In this document: positions 57,966 to 64,000 of the stretch, in pieces | Position numbering within the stretch: the first letter of the stretch is position 1 | Layout of the letters: each line of letters starts with the position of its first letter | NCBI RefSeq assembly: GCF_003073045.1 | Contig: NC_037602.1 | Span: 496,001-560,000, forward strand | Origin: Pomacea canaliculata | Taxonomy: Eukaryota; Mollusca; Gastropoda; Architaenioglossa; Ampullariidae | Reading direction: 5' to 3' | Length of the DNA: 64,000 nucleotides | Position numbers and translations under genes: made by a program | The notes under the pieces: model-generated | What the model was told of the DNA's origin: nothing | Databases searched by the model: none | Seen by the model: only the letters and a program-made list of their open reading frames with translations

Positions 57966-59896
57966 GACCTGCGTGTACTGTGCACCAGGCTTGCTGTGAC
58001 AACTCACCATCACAACTTTAGCCAACAATTGTACAAAAGGACTCAGTGTGGCGATGACACTGCTGATGTACACATCTCTACTGTCAGTCATGACAATGTG
58101 GCGCTGACGCGGCAGTACAAATAAAATAAGTAAAAGAAGAAGAAAAGCTGCGCACACACAAAATTAAATCCAGGAATTTATGAAATTGTGTTATAGATAC
58201 ACAGATCAACATTGCACACAAGACTTCACTCAGATTAACAGGGAAAGACGAAAAACGGAGAGATAATCCACTGTAGTCAGTTAGGCAAGGGACATCACTC
58301 TCAACTTTTATTCTGACTGCTTTTTCATTCATTCCTGCTTTTACACATTCTGTGCTGACATGACACTCTTGAGGCATTATGATCTTTCCTGACAGTTTCC
58401 TTATGTTGAGCTGATGTTAGTCTCAGCCTCCACACCAGTCGCACAACACAAATGGTGGTGGAGGCCGCAGTGGGGGACATGACGAGGACAACTCGGGGTG
58501 AAACCCTCCGCCACGTGTGTCAAGAGCGGGGGTTGACAAGATGGCGAGACTGCTTGTTTTTTTTCTGTTGTACTCATTGCTGACGTTTGTTTTTTTCCAG
58601 TACATCTTCTCAGACATCATGATCCTCTTCTCTTCCATTAAACTTGTTTTCCCCCGACATTGTTACCCTCCTCCCAATATTCATTTGACTTGTACTGTCT
58701 TCTTTCCTCGCATCAGGCTTGGTTCTCGCTCCCCCCGACATTCCACTTGTTGATGTTGATAGATGCGAGTGAGGCTGCCGACAGGTGCAGCTGTGGCTGA
58801 GGTCACGTGTTCGAGGTTTGGCTGCAGTGTGTGGGGTGGATGCCTGCACGTGGACTCGCGATTTACTGTCGTCTGCTCGTCTTCACGCCTCGTCGTCACG
58901 TGGCTGGCGTGACGAGGCCGACCGCGCGTGCACCTGCAAGTGCCTACACGCCTCGAGTGCGCGCCCTTTAACGCCAGGTTATCCCGCCTACAGCCCTCCA
59001 GGAGGCGCTGGCGATAATGTTCGTGACGTCAGACCCGCCTGCGCCGCCTCCTCAGTCTGTCCTGGAAGAGTGCTTCGAGTTACGGCCCCTGCTCGCCGTC
59101 CGCGCCTTCTGATGGCTCACAACACTGGGGAGGGCAGGGCTCCGTGTGGGGGACACAGCTTGAGGCCATGTCGGACAGCAGACCTGCTGCTCTGGTCACA
59201 AAGCAAAGATGTTGTAGCCATGTTACCTGATGGTTTTCTGACAGGTAAGAGCTAAATCTTATCTGATGTCTTCTTGCAGGTGAAACCAATAGCTACTTTT
59301 ATGACGTTTTTGTTTTCTAGCAGGTGGGAGTAAAATCTACCTTCTAGTCACGTCATATGTTTTATGGCGTTCTTTAACCAGGTAACATGAGGTCAGGTGA
59401 ATACGCTGCTAATATGATGTCAGGTGAGGAGGTTGCTAACATGTCAGGTGAGCGGGCTGGTGACACCGACAGTAGTGACAGAGACAACAGTTGAAGAGCA
59501 GGAAACAGTCAACCTGGCATTTCTCTATACAACAGTCGAGGTTAGAGACCACAAAATGTATCATTTCTTTCGGCAATTCATAACTGAACACAGTAAAGTA
59601 AAGTAAGAAACTACTGTATTCCGTGCCTAATCCTACCTCACATGTGCTCTGTGCATTTTACCTGCCTGTTCTACTCATACAGATGGCAACCACAGTAGAG
59701 ACACATTGTGATCTGCTAATGTGAACTGGACACCCACTGCACACTGCTGGACACTTATTGTAGACAAACTGTACAGTGCACACCATACCATGCAAAACTA
59801 ATATCATATATATTGCAGTATGTCATTTATCCTGCACAATAAACATTTATACAGCAAAATACCTCCTTTACAACCAATTGCTATGAATGTTTCAAT
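57966..59896. other. Spacer between the hAT element and CDK7
   Basis: A GC-rich block at 58785-59255 holds a 156-codon plus-strand open frame ending at a donor-like site, but it has no recognisable domain or upstream exon. The rest is AT-rich 3' flank of CDK7. Confidence 0.35.
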
Positions 59897-59902
59897 TTTA
59901 TT
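59897..59902 (-). terminator. Candidate CDK7 polyadenylation signal
   Basis: AATAAA on the minus strand about 615 bases past the CDK7 stop. Confidence 0.4.
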
Positions 59903-60516
59903 TCAATTGGGTAGTTTGCTTACACATTGTTCAACATGAACTAAAGCCACAAAGGCAGATGAAATTTGTCAAAACGCATGCAACCGTAAATGTCTGTTTC
60001 CTTACAACAGAAACTGAGCCTGTCTGCAAAGACAGTTTATATACTTGTCCTCTGCTATAATAGGAGCAAGCAATCAACGACTTGTTATCATCACTAACAA
60101 CAAATTACTCTCACAGCTACACCTCCACAACATATCACAGAGTGTTTCAAGGTCTATGACATTTTAAGTCTTTCTAAGCACACAAACACAATCCTTCTGA
60201 ACACACATGAACACATACATGCATACATTCATTCTGAGTGCCTCCACAGCAGAGATCAGAACCAAAATACAATTATTCTTATTAAGTTTACAACATACAT
60301 TTCGCTCTTCACACAGACTCACGAATCCTGCCAGACGTCAGCTTCCCAAAGAAAGAATGTGGTTGACTTCAATCGCATGCATTACACTTGTCTCTAGGAA
60401 GAATCGTGTAGATGCAGACAAGAACATGCATGTCTCCACGTGCTGACACCCGTGATGGCACACAGTTCTGTCCCTGAGATTTATGAGAGACCATCAGTCA
60501 CTAACTGCCTGAATCG

Positions 60517-63925
<3,409 letters not shown>

Positions 63926-64000
63926 CTGGGCAATTCAAGTAAATACAAACATTTATCAACTGTACCTTCCACCCCTCTGTCCCTAATCTGTTAATGGAAA

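Noticed and set aside
58785-59255. 156-codon plus-strand open frame, GC- and Cys-rich
   Set aside because: No recognisable domain, no supporting exon, and the block is GC-rich so long frames are expected by chance.

Overview
The window is animal nuclear DNA: genes are split by GT-AG introns, spacers are long, and LINEs, tRNA-derived SINEs, hAT and TA-target MITEs and minisatellites are frequent. I infer a mollusc, probably a gastropod, from the repeat mix and from a secreted IGFBP-type protein of the kind known from mollusc shell matrix; the sequence alone does not prove the taxon. The left ~21 kb and right ~4 kb are AT-rich and conserved. The middle ~38 kb is more GC-rich, repeat-laden and carries secreted-protein genes.

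Left part: a two-exon glutaredoxin gene (minus strand, 2984-5396) and a 13-exon serine incorporator (SERINC) gene (plus strand, 5900-16222) diverge from a ~500 bp shared promoter. The glutaredoxin intron holds a CR1-like LINE that was itself invaded by a 353 bp TA-flanked MITE. The SERINC introns hold a SINE with a perfect 15 bp target-site duplication and a LINE 3' fragment. The SERINC protein ends in an unusual ~170-residue serine/arginine/proline-rich tail made of four repeats.

Middle part (21483-54851, minus strand): I reconstructed three sets of exons. Going with transcription, a 5' set encodes a signal peptide, a 12-Cys IGFBP domain and a second Cys-rich module (54851 to about 41372). 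A second set starts with its own signal peptide at 38030, carries one F5/8-type C (discoidin-like) domain and a charged tail, and stops at 30868. A third set (26903-21483) encodes two more F5/8 C domains and a stop. All three F5/8 domains are split by a phase-0 intron at the same place and are bounded by phase-1 introns. All junctions between the sets are phase-compatible, so one gene with alternative first and last exons is possible, as are two or three neighbouring genes.

Right part: the C-terminal 209 residues of the cyclin-dependent kinase CDK7 lie on the minus strand (60517-63925); its N-terminal exons are beyond the window end. About 54.9-59.9 kb I see no supported gene, only MITEs and short tandem repeats.

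The observations most worth pursuing are the SERINC repeat tail, the exon-shuffled F5/8 cassette locus with a possible upstream IGFBP promoter, a 12 nt SERINC microexon, and a CDK7 activation loop with serine in place of the usual threonine.
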